A stretch of 64,000 nt of DNA from positions 8,777,501 to 8,841,500 of the forward strand of contig NC_092600.1 in NCBI RefSeq assembly GCF_047663525.1. The letters are read 5' to 3'. A program made the position numbers and the translations under genes. Each line of letters opens with the position of its first letter. Position 1 is the first letter of the stretch. This DNA is from Anas platyrhynchos (taxonomy: Eukaryota; Chordata; Aves; Anseriformes; Anatidae). The notes beneath the pieces were generated by a model, which saw only the letters and a list, made by a program, of their open reading frames with translations, was not told the DNA's origin and did no database searches. Below are positions 10,341 through 22,360 of the stretch, piece after piece.

Positions 10341-13300
10341 GGGATGTTGCACCTCGATCCCCCTGCGAGACCAGCGCCCACCTCCCCCTTGTACCTCTGC
10401 AATTAGCGGTGGCAAGAAGCAAGCGGCTTGCAGAGAGCAAGGAGGGCTCAGGGAAGGGCTGCAGCCCCCCCAGCACCCAGCCTAGCCCGGCTCAGAGGGG
10501 TCCCGAGGGCGCTGAACCCCACCAGGGTGGTGGCACCGTGCAGGGAAAAACCTGCATCAAGGTGACAGCCAAGCAGGCAGCGTCCCCTCCCCGCTCCTCC
10601 CTGGGGCGGGGAGCTGTGACCCCCCTGGGGGGTTCAGGGGGGGGCACCCCCAGCAGGGGAGATGTCGGGGTGCCTGCAGAAAGCAGCCCAGCGCGCAGAG
10701 GACACACCTCCTGCAGCACAGCAGCCAGGAGCAGGCCCCAGGGCACCCCCACTTCACTCAGCCCAGGGAGGAAGGACTGGCAAGCACACACACCCAAACC
10801 CCTGCCACCTATGATAACAATTAGGGACTTATTTAATTGCGGAAATAATTGCAATTGAAGTGTTTAATTACCATACTAAGCAGGAAGAGCCGCTCCCGAC
10901 TGTTTCGGTAGCACTCCCGATCCATCAAACAAGGTTTGGGGCTCGTTTGGGGTTGTTGGGTTTTGGTGTTTTTGTTTTTTGTTTTTTTTTTTTTGGTTAT
11001 TAGATTGCAGCCCTGGGGGGATGAAGAGATTTGCTAATTAGGGTCCTGGAGAACAGCCACCGATTCGCAAACACTTTTTAATTTCAGTACTAACAAGGCT
11101 GGAGGGGGGAGGAATCCAAAACACAGAACACCTGTGGCAGTGGCTGCGCTGCTGCCTCCCTAGTGCCTGGCACCGCTCGGTGCACAGACCAGCCCGATGC
11201 CGTGGGGATGAGCTAGGGCTGTGCCAGCACGAGCAGGGTGAGGCCGATGCTCCTGGTCCCTGCATCCATCCCCCGTCCGATCCCATCCACTGCCGTGGCT
11301 TTACTGGTGCCAGCTCATCCCAGCCCTGGTGCCCTAAGGGCGCAGCAGCAGAAAACTTCCCCAGGTGGCATATGGTTTTGTTCTCCCCTACACAGGTGAA
11401 AAAAAAAAAAAAAAAGGAATTAAATTCTCTCTACAAGCAGCAATTCTGGGAGAAAAGGCTTAGGAAGCTGCTAAACAACACCTGCTTTCTCAGATAAGAA
11501 CTATTGCCCTGCTAGCCAAGTGCAGGGGGACACCCCCACCCCCTTGTCCCTGTGGGGACGCAGGAGCCCACCCTCACCCTGCTCCCACCCTGTGCTTTCC
11601 ATCACCCTGGGCAGGAGCCAAACCCCACAGAGAGGAGTCGTGGGGAGGGGGAGGCACAGGGGGGGCAGGAGCTGCTGCAGGGCTCTGCGGCGTCCCCCTC
11701 CCCAGAGTGCCACTGAGAAGCAGAGGCTGCCGTGGGCCGGAGGCAAAGGAGCACTTTTATTTCTTTCAGATAAAAGAGAAACATCAGTAGAATAAGAAAA
11801 AAAAAGTGTGTTGGCATTTTCTCAGGCTGCCACGTGATTAAGCACAGAGGAGATGGAAAGGTGGCAAACAGCCCCAAGCAGCCAGAAGAACGAGAAACTT
11901 TGTTTTAGAAATCCCAAGGTTTGGTTTTCTTCAATAAAATGCATTTAGGAGTCACTCACCCAGCAGTTTTGGCTCTGGGGCCTCCAGCCTCCAGAAGGGG
12001 TTTGGGGTCCATCCCCAAAGTGTCAAAAATGACATTTCCAAACCCAAACACCTTGAAACCAAGGAGCACTCCTCCCTTCCAGCCTGAAAGCGATGGGGAA
12101 GGAGAGGACCACTAGGGACCCCCGGGGCTGACCCGAGCTGTTTTCTCCTGGCATTTCCCTACTGGGGGTAAATGCCACTGGTGGCAGTGCCAGTGGCACA
12201 GGGACAGGCTGAGCCCGGCCACCTCGGCTCCGTGACCCCAGGAGGGTGGCCGTGGCTCTAGGAGGGTGGCCATGGCACTGGGCACGTGGCCGTGGGACCT
12301 CAGAGGGGACAAAGCCACTAGAGGGCACAAGCAGGACAGAAACGTGTCCCCACGCAGGGCATCGCCCACCCTCACAGGGCAGCGGTGCCAGCAGCCCCCA
12401 AAGCCCCCCCATCACCTGGAGCATCCCCCAAAAGCCCACCCTTGGTTCAGGCCCTGCGCACCCCAGGGTTGGTGTCACGACGCCCTCCGGCCCGAGGCAC
12501 GCAGGACTGATGCTGATTAAATGCAATGCTGGTAATTAATTTCTCAGAGGGTGGATTAATTTCTCTGGGGTGAATGTTCTTCTTCTCCCCCCGCCTCATC
12601 CACTTCTCCCCGGGCTTTTAGCAAAACTGACAGGGAAGGAGGAGGATGGAGCATCCCCGAGGAACGCCTGCAGCCGTGCGCTGCCTGGGGCTGGTCCCAG
12701 CAGGGCAGGGTGACACGAAGGTGCTGCCCATGGCCATGGGGTGGGTGACATCTGTGGCCTTCCCCCACCCTAGGGCAGGTGTCCTAGAGCAGCACGTGTG
12801 TCCTCTGTGCCACGGCTCCCTCCAGGCGCTGGCGCGAGGCCGGGCTGGATGCAAATCCTGAGCGAGAAGCCCCTGCAGACAGCACTATTATGCAGGGCTC
12901 TCGATCCTTTTTGCTTAATGGGAGGCATTTTTCTGTTTCATTTCCCCTACCCTCGGAGCTGAAACCGCCTTTCTGCAGCAAAACAAGCCAAGCCAAAGAA
13001 ATCCTCCTCTCCTTCCAGCTCACAGAGTCCCCTCCCTCCACGGCAGCAGCAGTGCCCAGCGCGCAGGGCTCCCTTTCCCCGGGATACATCACACTGCAGA
13101 GGGACAAATGGTCCCCAGCCCACGTTTCTCCTGCTGGCACCACGTTCTGACCTATATTTGGGTCATTTGTACTCATTCCTGGGCTCCGTGTGAAGCCCCC
13201 ATCCCACTGCCGTGGTCACCATGTGGTTTTAGTAAGACTGGGGACCCCACAGCCCCCACAAACCCCCACAACCCTGGCCAGGCAGCAGCCCCCTGCCCCA

Positions 13301-14990
13301 GGGAGCCAGCACGGGGCCATCCGTGAGCAGGAGGATGGGACTCATGTGGAGGATGGCAGCGAGGGCATGTGGGGACACCCCGGGGACAATGGGGACAGGC
13401 GTACCGACAGAGCTGCGGGGTTTTGTTCTCTCCATTTATAGATCCGCGAATAGCTCCACAAGCAGAGCGTCCCCTTGGCCCCCCTCCGCCCTCCCTCCCC
13501 CAAGGGCTCTGTGCCTGCCTCGCTTGCTCGGCCTGTTTCAAGGTTGAGCTAAGTCCACCGTTCGTTATTGGGTAATTAAGCTCTTAATTAACGGGCTGGT
13601 TTCCCCTCAGAGCCCTGCCAGCATCTCTTGGCGCTCGGCTCAGACAGGGCGGGCAGGAGCCCGAGCCGAAGGAGCCCCCGGGGCATGTCCAGGGAGCGAG
13701 GGGCAGGCAGGGATGAGACCGCGAGTGATGCTTACGTCTGCAAACCCCAAGCCTAGAAAACATCCCAATTTATTAGCCTTACATAAATAGAGACATAAAT
13801 AAATCATTATTTATACCCCTGCGAACTCAGCAGGCGCCCCGGCCCTGCCTGGGGACCGAGCAGGGGAAGGAGGCAGCAGCACTGAGCTGGCCAGGACGTG
13901 GGATCAGCTCATGGATCCTGCCCCAAGCCCCTGCCCACCTCCAAAAACACAGCGAGAGGCAGCCAAGGGCTTGAGCAGAGCCACCAGCCACTGCAGGGGC
14001 TGTCCCGCAGCGCTCCGGGCATCGCTGCCCCCGGCTGTGCAGGGCCAAGCATCCCCCTCACCCCCCAAAAACTGGGGGACAGCAGGGCTGGGGGTGCACA
14101 GCCGGCATCCCCATCCCATGCGTGCGGAGGAGAGGTGAGGTTGGCTGAGCCGTGGGGAAGCTGACAGCGTTTCATTGAGGTTTTATCTCTGCAACTGGCA
14201 ACGCGCTCCTCCAGGAGATTTAGTGGGAAGCTGCCCGCTCCCTGCCAACAAGGCTGGTTTTCTTTTTTTTTTTTTTTCTACAGAAAGCACATTATGCATC
14301 AAAGTTGAAATTCAAATCCCTTTTCCTCCTCTCTCAGCATATATTTACGAGGTTCTGATATTCCTTGGTGCATCTTTGTTTGCAGGGGCCCCTCCGCCTG
14401 CCCTCTGCCAGCAGTGCAAGAGCTCGGGAAAAGCTCCTGGGTGCACAGAGGCAGCTGAACTTCTCCTCCTTGTCATTCTCCCCCTTGGCTCAACTGTTCC
14501 TGGGGAAGCAAGGGGCAGGGGAGCCTGCTGCAGCCCCTGCTGCTTGTTGTGCTGGCTGCCTTTTGCCCGTGCACAGCCCCAGAGCTGCTGAGCCCCCCCA
14601 CGGACACCCCCAGGGCTCTCCCCACCAGGGCTGCCCCTCTCCCGGGCCGCTTTGTGCTTCTTGTGCCTCCCCAAACCCTCCCAGCCCCAAAACCAGATGT
14701 GTTGTTTTTTGTTTTATGTTGCATTCTGGATGGGGTTGGCAGAAAAAAAAAATATACATTTTTTTTTTCCCAGTAATACTCTGATTTGCCTATTTTGGGG
14801 TGTTTTTCAAACACGGCCACGCCAAAGGGCCCCAGCCTCCCTCGATGCGTCAGGACAGGCCCCGTGCCTGCAGTCGCTGGAAAATCACGCTCCGCTTCCA
14901 AAAGGGAAAGCAAAGTGTAAATCTCTCTCCCAGACACACATTTGTTCCTCTGCAGCGAGAAAAAGTGGTGAAAGCTTTAATTTCAGAGCT
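10341..14990. other. Intergenic DNA with AT-rich islands
   Basis: No genes recognised. GC-rich DNA is interrupted by short AT-rich islands containing TAATTA/TTAATT words at about 10800-10875, 12510-12560, 13560-13600 and 13757-13815. A T/G-rich low-complexity tract lies at 10960-10998, an A-run at 11399-11415, and a T-rich run at 14263-14277. Confidence 0.45.
14743..14768. repeat. Perfect A/T hairpin-forming inverted repeat
   Basis: Ten A then T at 14743-14753 are the exact reverse complement of A then ten T at 14758-14768, leaving a four-base ATAC loop. It is an 11-bp stem in otherwise GC-rich DNA. Confidence 0.85.

Positions 14991-14991
<1 letters not shown>

Positions 14992-15026
<35 letters not shown>
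14992..15026. repeat. (GA)n microsatellite
   Basis: An uninterrupted GA dinucleotide run of about 35 bp. It could bind GAGA-type factors or form triplex DNA, but most simply it is a length-polymorphic microsatellite. Confidence 0.95.
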
Positions 15027-15028
<2 letters not shown>

Positions 15029-18000
15029 ATAATATATCAGCAGCACCCCGATCGCCGAGGAAGAAACCATCGGGTGTGGGATTGGAGGGACGGCAGCCGC
15101 GGTGTCCCCCTCCCCTCCTGCCACCCCAAAAAGCTGCCGGTTTCCCTGCCGACCCCACGGCTCTTACCTCGCCGTCTCCAGCTGTGGCTGGGGGAAATTC
15201 GGCTGCCTCCTCACGGTGGTGGTGATGACGATTGGCTCACAAGTGTTTGCCCAGGAGCGCTGGGACCAAGGTGGGGGGAGGCGGATTGGAGGGGGAGGCA
15301 GTGATTTCTCTGCCCCCAAAAGCCGGGTTTGGCATTCAGCACGGGCCGGCCGCGGCGCTGAGCTCTCCCCCCAGAGGTTCCCTTCATAAGAGGGAGCAAA
15401 TTCCACTCTCTGTCAAGGGGGGAAATTTGCATTTGAAATATCCGGCCTCCAAATGTCACCCGGGCTGATCCCCTAAGCTCAAGAAATGCAGCGGAGCGGG
15501 GAGGGGGCCAGGGCTTGCCGCCGTGGACTGACGGGGAGAAAAGGAGAAGCCCAAGGTTAAAAGCATCCGTGGGTGTTTGATCCGGGCCGAGGTCGGGGAT
15601 GCAAGGGAGCACAGCACTGGTCTTCCTCCTGTTCCAACCTCCGTCGGGCAGGACCCCTGGGAACGGGTATCGGAGGCTCAGCCGCCCCAGGATTAGGGAT
15701 TTGGTGTTTGAGATTTTATTTACACAATAAGACTTAAGCGATTGCTGCATGAAGTGTAGGTGGATTCTCTCCGATGCCTGCAGAGGGATTAGTGCCTATA
15801 AGGCAGCGAGAATGAGCTAAAAATTGGAGAGATCAAAGTGCAGGAAGAGGAATCCCACGTTCCCAGTGATGCTGAGGGGAAGGGAGGAGGATGCCGGCGG
15901 TCAGGCCTGAGAAGGTTGGAAGTGGCAGCCCAGGAAAGCCAGGGGAGAAGCACGAAGCGATTGTCCCTCACCCCTGCTCCGTGTCCAGCAGGACATCCAA
16001 GGCACAGGGGAGTCTCAGTGTCCCCCGAGGTGACCCCACAAGGAGGGGACGCTCTCCTGGCCCCGTCCCCGCAGCCCCCAGCCCGTTGCCGCCCCAGCGA
16101 GCCTTCTCCTCCTGACCTTATTAAAGCCGCCGGGCTGCAGGAGCTGATTCGATTAAATCGGGGCACAAAGCACTGTCCCTGGCAGGCGAGCGGGATGGAT
16201 GGATAAGGCATGAAGTCCCCTCGCCCCCGGTGCCTCGTTAGCTGTGCTTTACCGTGCCTGCACGCCGGGCACGGCTGCGTGCCACCTCCCTGCGGCCGTG
16301 CCGAGCTCTGCCTGGGGGCTGGGGCAGCCACCAGGGGTGCCCAACACGTCTGTGGGACACAGCCCACGACCCCAGGACAGCCCCGGGGACCTGTGAGCCC
16401 ACACCAGGCTCGGGGGGTCCTGGTGGTGGCATCTGCAGGTGGCAACATCTGCAGGCGGCTCCTCCTTGCTCCTCTGTACCTGCATGGACCGAGTTTGCTT
16501 CATCACTTGGGCTCTGAGTGCTCAGGCAGAGGCAGGGGGTGCGTGCCCCCACCAGGCATCCCCAGGCCCCCCTGTCTGAGCCCCTTCCACTCTCAGGACA
16601 GAAGTTTCACCCTCATCCCCCTCCCGAAACCCGCACGCAGCCAGGCGTTCCCTCCCCGCTAATGAGTCTGCAACGCTTTGGAGAAGGACTAATTCCTTCC
16701 CTCCTTAATGCATGGGAGCTTCTTACGCTAAATCTATACAGGCACAATTAGCATTATTCATATTCCATATGCTCCGCTCCCTGGTGATGAATATTAATCT
16801 GCTCCCCGCTCCCAGGCACTGGAGATAACGGCGCTGCACTGCGCCGCGGCGGCACACACCGGAGGAGCGCTGCCGCAGGTGGAGGGAGTTTCCCTCCCGC
16901 GTCGGGAAGGGGAGGCTCTGCAGCTTTTTTTGGGGGGACTGCAGGGCTCCTGCCGCGGGCAGAGTGGGATAACGCAGGGTGTTTGCTTTGCTCGTGCTGA
17001 TCCGGGACCCCCAGGGCCACCCCGGTGCCCCCAGCAGAGGTGGGAGCTGAGCGGGGAGGGGAGCCCGGTGCCCCCCGGCACAGGCACGTTTTGGCAGCCT
17101 GGGGAGTTTTGGGAGGTCCTGCACAGCACCAGGAAGCCCTCGTGGGACAGCACGAGGTTATAGGGTGCCCTATACCTCTGGTGGGTGCCGCCCAGGTGAC
17201 AGCCCCATAGTTGGTCCCTCTGTGGGCAAGCCGGGATGCAGGTGCAGCCACCACCCCGTGCACGAAGCCCAGCTCAGCTCCACGACACGGATCCAGCCAC
17301 GCCAAACCTTCCCTCTGCCCCTAACCCAGGGCTGGCGGCACCAGGGCTCAGCCCCTTTAAATCCCTGAGCTCACAGGACGCGCTGGGACGCCGTACGGGG
17401 AAAAAATAAGGCAAAGAAATGATTTTCTTCTCGCCGGAAAGCTTGGAGAGCTGCCCGCTCCTCGGCAGCGCCTTGCCAGCCCTCCCACGCACCGCGCGGC
17501 GAAGGACTGCAGGGGCCAGCATGGGCCGGGGGGGCCGGGGGGCTACGGGGGGGCCCGTCCGTGCCGGGGGTCCCTTCCCTCCATCTGTCCCCTTCTCCAG
17601 GGCCATTCCCCGTCCCTGCCATCCCTGCAGGGGCCCTGGGCAGAGACCTGCTTCTGAGGAAGCTCATTGCTCGAAAAAAGCTAAAACTCACCCCAAATCC
17701 CTGCTGGACTCCCCACAAGGAGTTGCAAAATGGGGCCAAAGAGATGCAGGGGCTGGGGGCCGGGGGGGCCGGGAGGGAAGCCCCGAGCATCCCCCAAGGT
17801 CACTCTCCCCCTCCGCCTTCACGCCAGGATGGGTTTCTTCATTACTTACCCAAGCTGTAAATTGTCTAATTTGGAGCACACCATTTATCCCTGATGTGCA
17901 CTTGAGCAGCCAGATTTTGTTTTCAGGTGTGTAATTAATTTTTTTTAATGTGATTTCTCTCCTAGGAAACCGCAAACAAACAGCTCTGGCTTTCGGGGCC

Positions 18001-20090
18001 GGGCTGCTGGGGTGAGCGGTGGGGCAGGGCGCGGGCAGGCGAGAGCAGAGGCCAAATCCTGCTGGATAACACCAAAATCCCGGCTCTGCGGGGGCAGGAT
18101 CGTCTCTGCCCCGATGCCACCCACCAGCACCCGGCCTCCCCCATCACTGCCACGCTCCCCTGGCAGCAGCGAGGGGAAGCAACAACTGCTTTCCCCGCTC
18201 CGGGCTCAGTCTGCTGGGAATTACCATTTTTATTAAAATCTACCATGTCCTTGGCTGCGGGGAATGTGATTTGCTCCTGGAATGAGATTACGGAGCTTCC
18301 CGAGGAGCTGGGATCGGCCTCGGCGACTTCTGCCCTCGAGGCACGTCCCCGTGGCTGGCTGCACGCGGGTGCTGGTGGCACGGAGGGGACAGGGACACCT
18401 TGTGCTGCTGCTGGCACGTGTTCCCTCACCGTCCCACCGGCAGCAGCCACCCGCAGAAAAAGGTCACTGCTGCATCCCCTGGGGATGAGGATGCCAAGGG
18501 CCTGGCACCTCGGGGGGGTTCTGCTCATTCCCTTCTCTGCTGTGACCCCCCAGGAGTGGTCCCCAGGCTGAGGGCTGGGGCTGAGCACTCTGCACCCACC
18601 CCGTTTATTCCCCTTTGTGCCGGGTAACCGGCTCCCAAGGAGCTGCTTAGCATTCAGAGCAGGTGCCCGCGCTGTTTCAGGGCAAAAACTCTCGAGTTTG
18701 GCTTCGCAAACACATCGATCTTCTGCAGCCTGCCGTAAAGGGCAGCATCTCCGCACCCACCTGCCGAAAACAGTTAACAGCAGAGGGTCCCAGCGCTGTG
18801 GGGCCAGGCTCGGCTCTCCCAAACCCCAAAACACGCAGCCACCTTCTCCCCAGCACCTTCTCCCACCAGGTTTGGTGCCGTGCAACCGCGCCGAGCTCAT
18901 CTTCCTGACGGGCAGGGCTGCTTTATCTGCCTTCCCTCTCCTGATAAGGGCCCGGCTGCGCGCTCGCCAGCCTGAGGAGATAACACTTAAACAGCTTCTT
19001 TTCTTACACTTCACGTGGGGATTATTACGCCTGCCTTGAGTCCCCCCTTGCTGCCAGCACGGGAAAAAATCCATCGCAGAGCATCGCCGGCACGCAGGGC
19101 AGCACCGAGGGCTGTCCCCTCCTGCGTCCAGCCGGGGAGCTGAGCACCCCCTGCACCACCCACACAGCACCAGCGCTGCCACCAAGGTGACCTCTCCCCG
19201 TGGGAGCACGTTTCCTGCACTTTGCTCCAAAGTGTTTGCTCAGGAGTGGCTGCAGCTGCCCCGGAGCCCAGCTGCCTGCTGCGGGAAGGAGCCACGTCCC
19301 CTGCCAGGGACCGGTGTTGGCCCCACATCGCTGTCCCCACAGCCACGGGAGAGCCACCAGCCCCCCAGCGCCCGACTGCCAGGCTCCAGCGTGCAGTTTT
19401 GGAGCAGTCTGGTATAGATCATGGCAAAGCGGGAGCCCCCCCGGACAGCACTTGGATGGCTTCTCCTGCTAGGAGGAATTGCAAAACCAGCAGCTCCCCT
19501 TAGCAGGGTGAAGGCTGGGGAGAAAAACGACCATTGATCGCCCTGCGAGTTCAGCAGCGAGGCTCGCATGGCCATGATCAATAGCACCGGAGAGGTGCTG
19601 GGCTCGCTGGGGGTTCTGCATCTGCCTGGGGCGTGGGGATGAAGCCTGCACCCTGGCAGCACCCAGCACAGCCCTGCAGGGTGCAGCCCCCACCGTGCAG
19701 CCCCACCGGGCTCCCTGTACCCATATTTCCATCCTGAGGGGGAGGAGAGCAGCGATGCGCACTCGGGCACAGCAGGGGCGAGCTGGCAAAGCAGCCATCC
19801 CATGGCCACAGCTTCCCACCCTGGTGGCACAGAGACAGCCCCAGGGACCCTCTGCCAAGGGACCCGGTGGACAGCCCACCCTCGGGAGCTCAGCCCTTGC
19901 CCTGGCTCCCCGTGGGTCCCTTCTCGTCCCCACGCACAGAAGTGGCAGCGAGGTTTCCAGCCCACTCACCAGCCTCAAGGCCAGCTGCCCCGCCACCCGC
20001 AGGGCACCCAGCCTTGGCCCAATGGGAGGAATGGGGTGAAAAGCTGAGATTTCCGTCCTGCCAGGGGAGGATGTGGGCAGAGAAGGCAGG

Positions 20091-20109
20091 ACTACACTTC
20101 CCAGAGTGC
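20091..20109 (+). promoter_or_regulatory. ZNF143/SBF-type motif without an assigned gene
   Basis: ACTACACTTCCCAGAGTGC closely follows the ZNF143 (STAF/SBF) consensus ACTACAnnTCCCAGnnTGC. A near-identical word occurs in the NOP16/HIGD2A promoter of this window. No annotated gene starts here, so it may mark an unannotated promoter or a distal loop anchor. Confidence 0.6.
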
Positions 20110-21168
20110 TCCTGGCCCTGCCTGCCGCCCGGGGAAAGGCTCAGGGACCCAGCCACCAGCTCCTCCCTGCTCCTAAATTATTCTGATTATTATTTATTTG
20201 TGGTTTTTCTGCACTTAACTGCCTGCCTCGTCCACTTAATCGGGGGATTATTGCCCTACCTGCCCATCCGCCTGAGCCCGACTCATTACTGGGGCTTATT
20301 TATTAGCAGCGAGGCAGCAGCAGCGCACCCTGCGGCTCTCTCTCCTCCGGCACAGGCAGCTGGAGGCGATGGAGGGAGGCGAGCCGGGGCCACGGCAGGG
20401 CCACCGGCAGCGTCAGGGCCACCGGCAGCGAGCACGGCCACGGTTCTAGCACGGAGGTGTCACAGCAGCCTCCTCCCGTGGCTCACGTCAGCCCAGGCCA
20501 CGGGACACGGCCGCTCTTGGCAAAGCGCAGGGGAAACAGCGAGAGCCTGGCTGAGCCTTCAAAGTGCTGGGGAAAGGTCAGAGGCACGGCGCTGTGCTTC
20601 TGCTTGCAGGGAGGGACACGAGCTCCTCGGCACGGAGGTGGCAGCTGAGTGGCGGCCACGTGGCAGGGTGACAGCAGCGGGTCACCGGAGCCCGCAGCGG
20701 GCAGGCAGAGGGGAATCGGTGTCCCCAAACCCAGGAGCAGCCGCTGCACCCCCCGGTCCTTATTCCGACTGCTGCTCCCGTCTGCAGGCAGGAGCATCGG
20801 GGAGGAATGTGGGACGGAGCGCACGAGCCTGCCTATGGAGCACGGAGATAAATAAAACATGGGGGGAGGCAATCAGAGCTGCCCACTCGGCCGCGGGCTG
20901 CGCGGGATGCGGCGGCTGCGCAGGGTAGGGGGGGGACCCTCAGCCGCTCCTCCCCAGCCATCGGGCCCGCGGCCCCAGCGCTGCTCGGCTGTTTGCAGCC
21001 ACGTTTTGCAGCCTCAGCACCGGGGGGGATTGATTTATTCATCAGCTGCTCCATCCCACACCAGCCCTGCGTGCTGGGCAGCAGCGGCGCCACGAGCCGC
21101 GGGTGATGTGACGAGCGGCACGCAAGGCAGCGGGGCTGGCGGACCCCACGGGGGGCTCCTGGCTGGCC

Positions 21169-21206
21169 TGACACCCCCTGACACCCCCTGACACCCCCTG
21201 ACACCA
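21169..21206 (+). repeat. 10-bp tandem repeat (TGACACCCCC-type)
   Basis: About four head-to-tail copies of a ten-base unit, ACACCCCCTG. Short local duplication with no gene context. Confidence 0.85.
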
Positions 21207-21859
21207 TGCCAGGAGGACGAGGGACACGCTGGGGAGGGAAACATGAGCATCGCACTGCCTCAGGGCTGTGGGGTGTTAAAGCAGCTCTGTCCTGAACCCC
21301 CTGGAAGGGGCCGGGATGGAGAGGCAGGAACCCCTTTGTCAGAGGATCAGCAGCACTGAGGGACAGACCTATTGCAGGGACAAAGAGCAAAAAAAGGGAC
21401 AAAAAGTCCCTGTCCCCTGCCCCTCCACTCGCCCTGCTCCCCTTGCTCAGACCACTTCACCTCCCCAGCCTTGGTTTTTGGAGACCCCCCAGCTCTTTGC
21501 ACACCGGGGCGAGGCACCGGCACCCCCATGCTCAGTGCCCCCACGTCTCTGGGTGGCACCCGCACAGCCCCACAGCCAGAGACCGGCTCCAACCCCACGG
21601 GAGGGGGAATGGCTGAGCCGGGGGGAGAGAAGTGCAGGGCCCTGCTGGTGGGATGGATACGGGGGGGGGGATTCCTGCAGGGGGGGCGACAGCTCGGGAA
21701 GGATGAGCAGGAACCGGGGTGGCCAAGAACTGGGGGTACCGGGGTCGTGTCCAGGTACCGGGGGGGGGTCTGCCGGGGGCACCGCAGGGAGCGGGGACGC
21801 AGGGAGGGATGCGCAGCGGGGGCGATGCTTGGGCACGGCGGGGGGGGGACACGCGCTCA

Positions 21860-22360
21860 GGGCCGGGTACCGCAGGGGACTCGCCACCGGCGGGGGCGCG
21901 GGGCGGGCCGGGGGCGGGCACGGAGCCGGCCCCGCCCGGGAGGCCGTGCGGCGGAGGGGGAGCCAGCAACGGGAGCCCCCCCCCGGACCGCTCCGGCTCC
22001 CGCCTCCCTTCCGGCGGCGGCTCCTTCCCTGCGCCGGGGGTGGACCGGGCGCACCGGAGCCGCACCGAGCCGAGCCGAGCCAGGTGGGTGCGGGGCCGGC
22101 ACCGGGCACCGGGCACCGGCAGCCGGGGGCGGGCCCCGCCGTGCCGCAGAGCCCGGGGATGGGCGGAGGTGTGGGGATAAGGGGAGGGGGGGAGCGGTGG
22201 AGAACGGGGATGGGGATGGAGATGGGGATGGGGATGGGGCCGGGGACCGGCCCGCCGAGCCTCCCGGGGCCGCCGGCTTATGTAACGGGGCGGCGGCCGC
22301 GGGGCTGCGGCATGCGGGCTGCGGGGCGCGCTGCGGCTGCGGGAGGCAGCGCTCGGCGGG
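21860..22360 (+). promoter_or_regulatory. CpG island, candidate distal CPLX2 promoter and first exon
   Basis: Very CpG-dense stretch with GC boxes. A run of GCCGAGC-type repeats ends in CAG followed by GTGGGTGCGG, a plausible plus-strand splice donor with the exon ending at 22083. Downstream is G-rich DNA with repeated GGGGAT units at about 22205-22240. It lies about 11 kb upstream of the CPLX2 start codon on the same strand. As complexin-2 is known to have non-coding leader exons in mammals, a distal first exon is the most economical reading. No transcript evidence is available from sequence alone. Confidence 0.4.

Larger units (their letters stand above)
15030..21860. other. Intergenic DNA with AT-rich islands and CpG patches
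   Basis: No genes recognised. AT-rich islands are at about 15700-15740, 16655-16800, 17860-17950, 18215-18250 and 20165-20310. A minus-strand donor-like sequence (GAG then GTAAGA) lies at about 15163-15170, with an inverted CCAAT box at about 15236, so a minus-strand non-coding transcript starting here is conceivable but unsupported. A ZNF143-type motif is at 20091-20109. Long open frames here, including one of over 400 codons on the minus strand, resemble nothing known and reflect GC bias. Confidence 0.4.

Noticed and set aside
17962-19230. 422-codon minus-strand open frame in the desert
   Set aside because: Ser/Arg/Pro/Ala-rich translation with no domain, and no splice or start context. 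Expected by chance in CpG-rich DNA with few stops.
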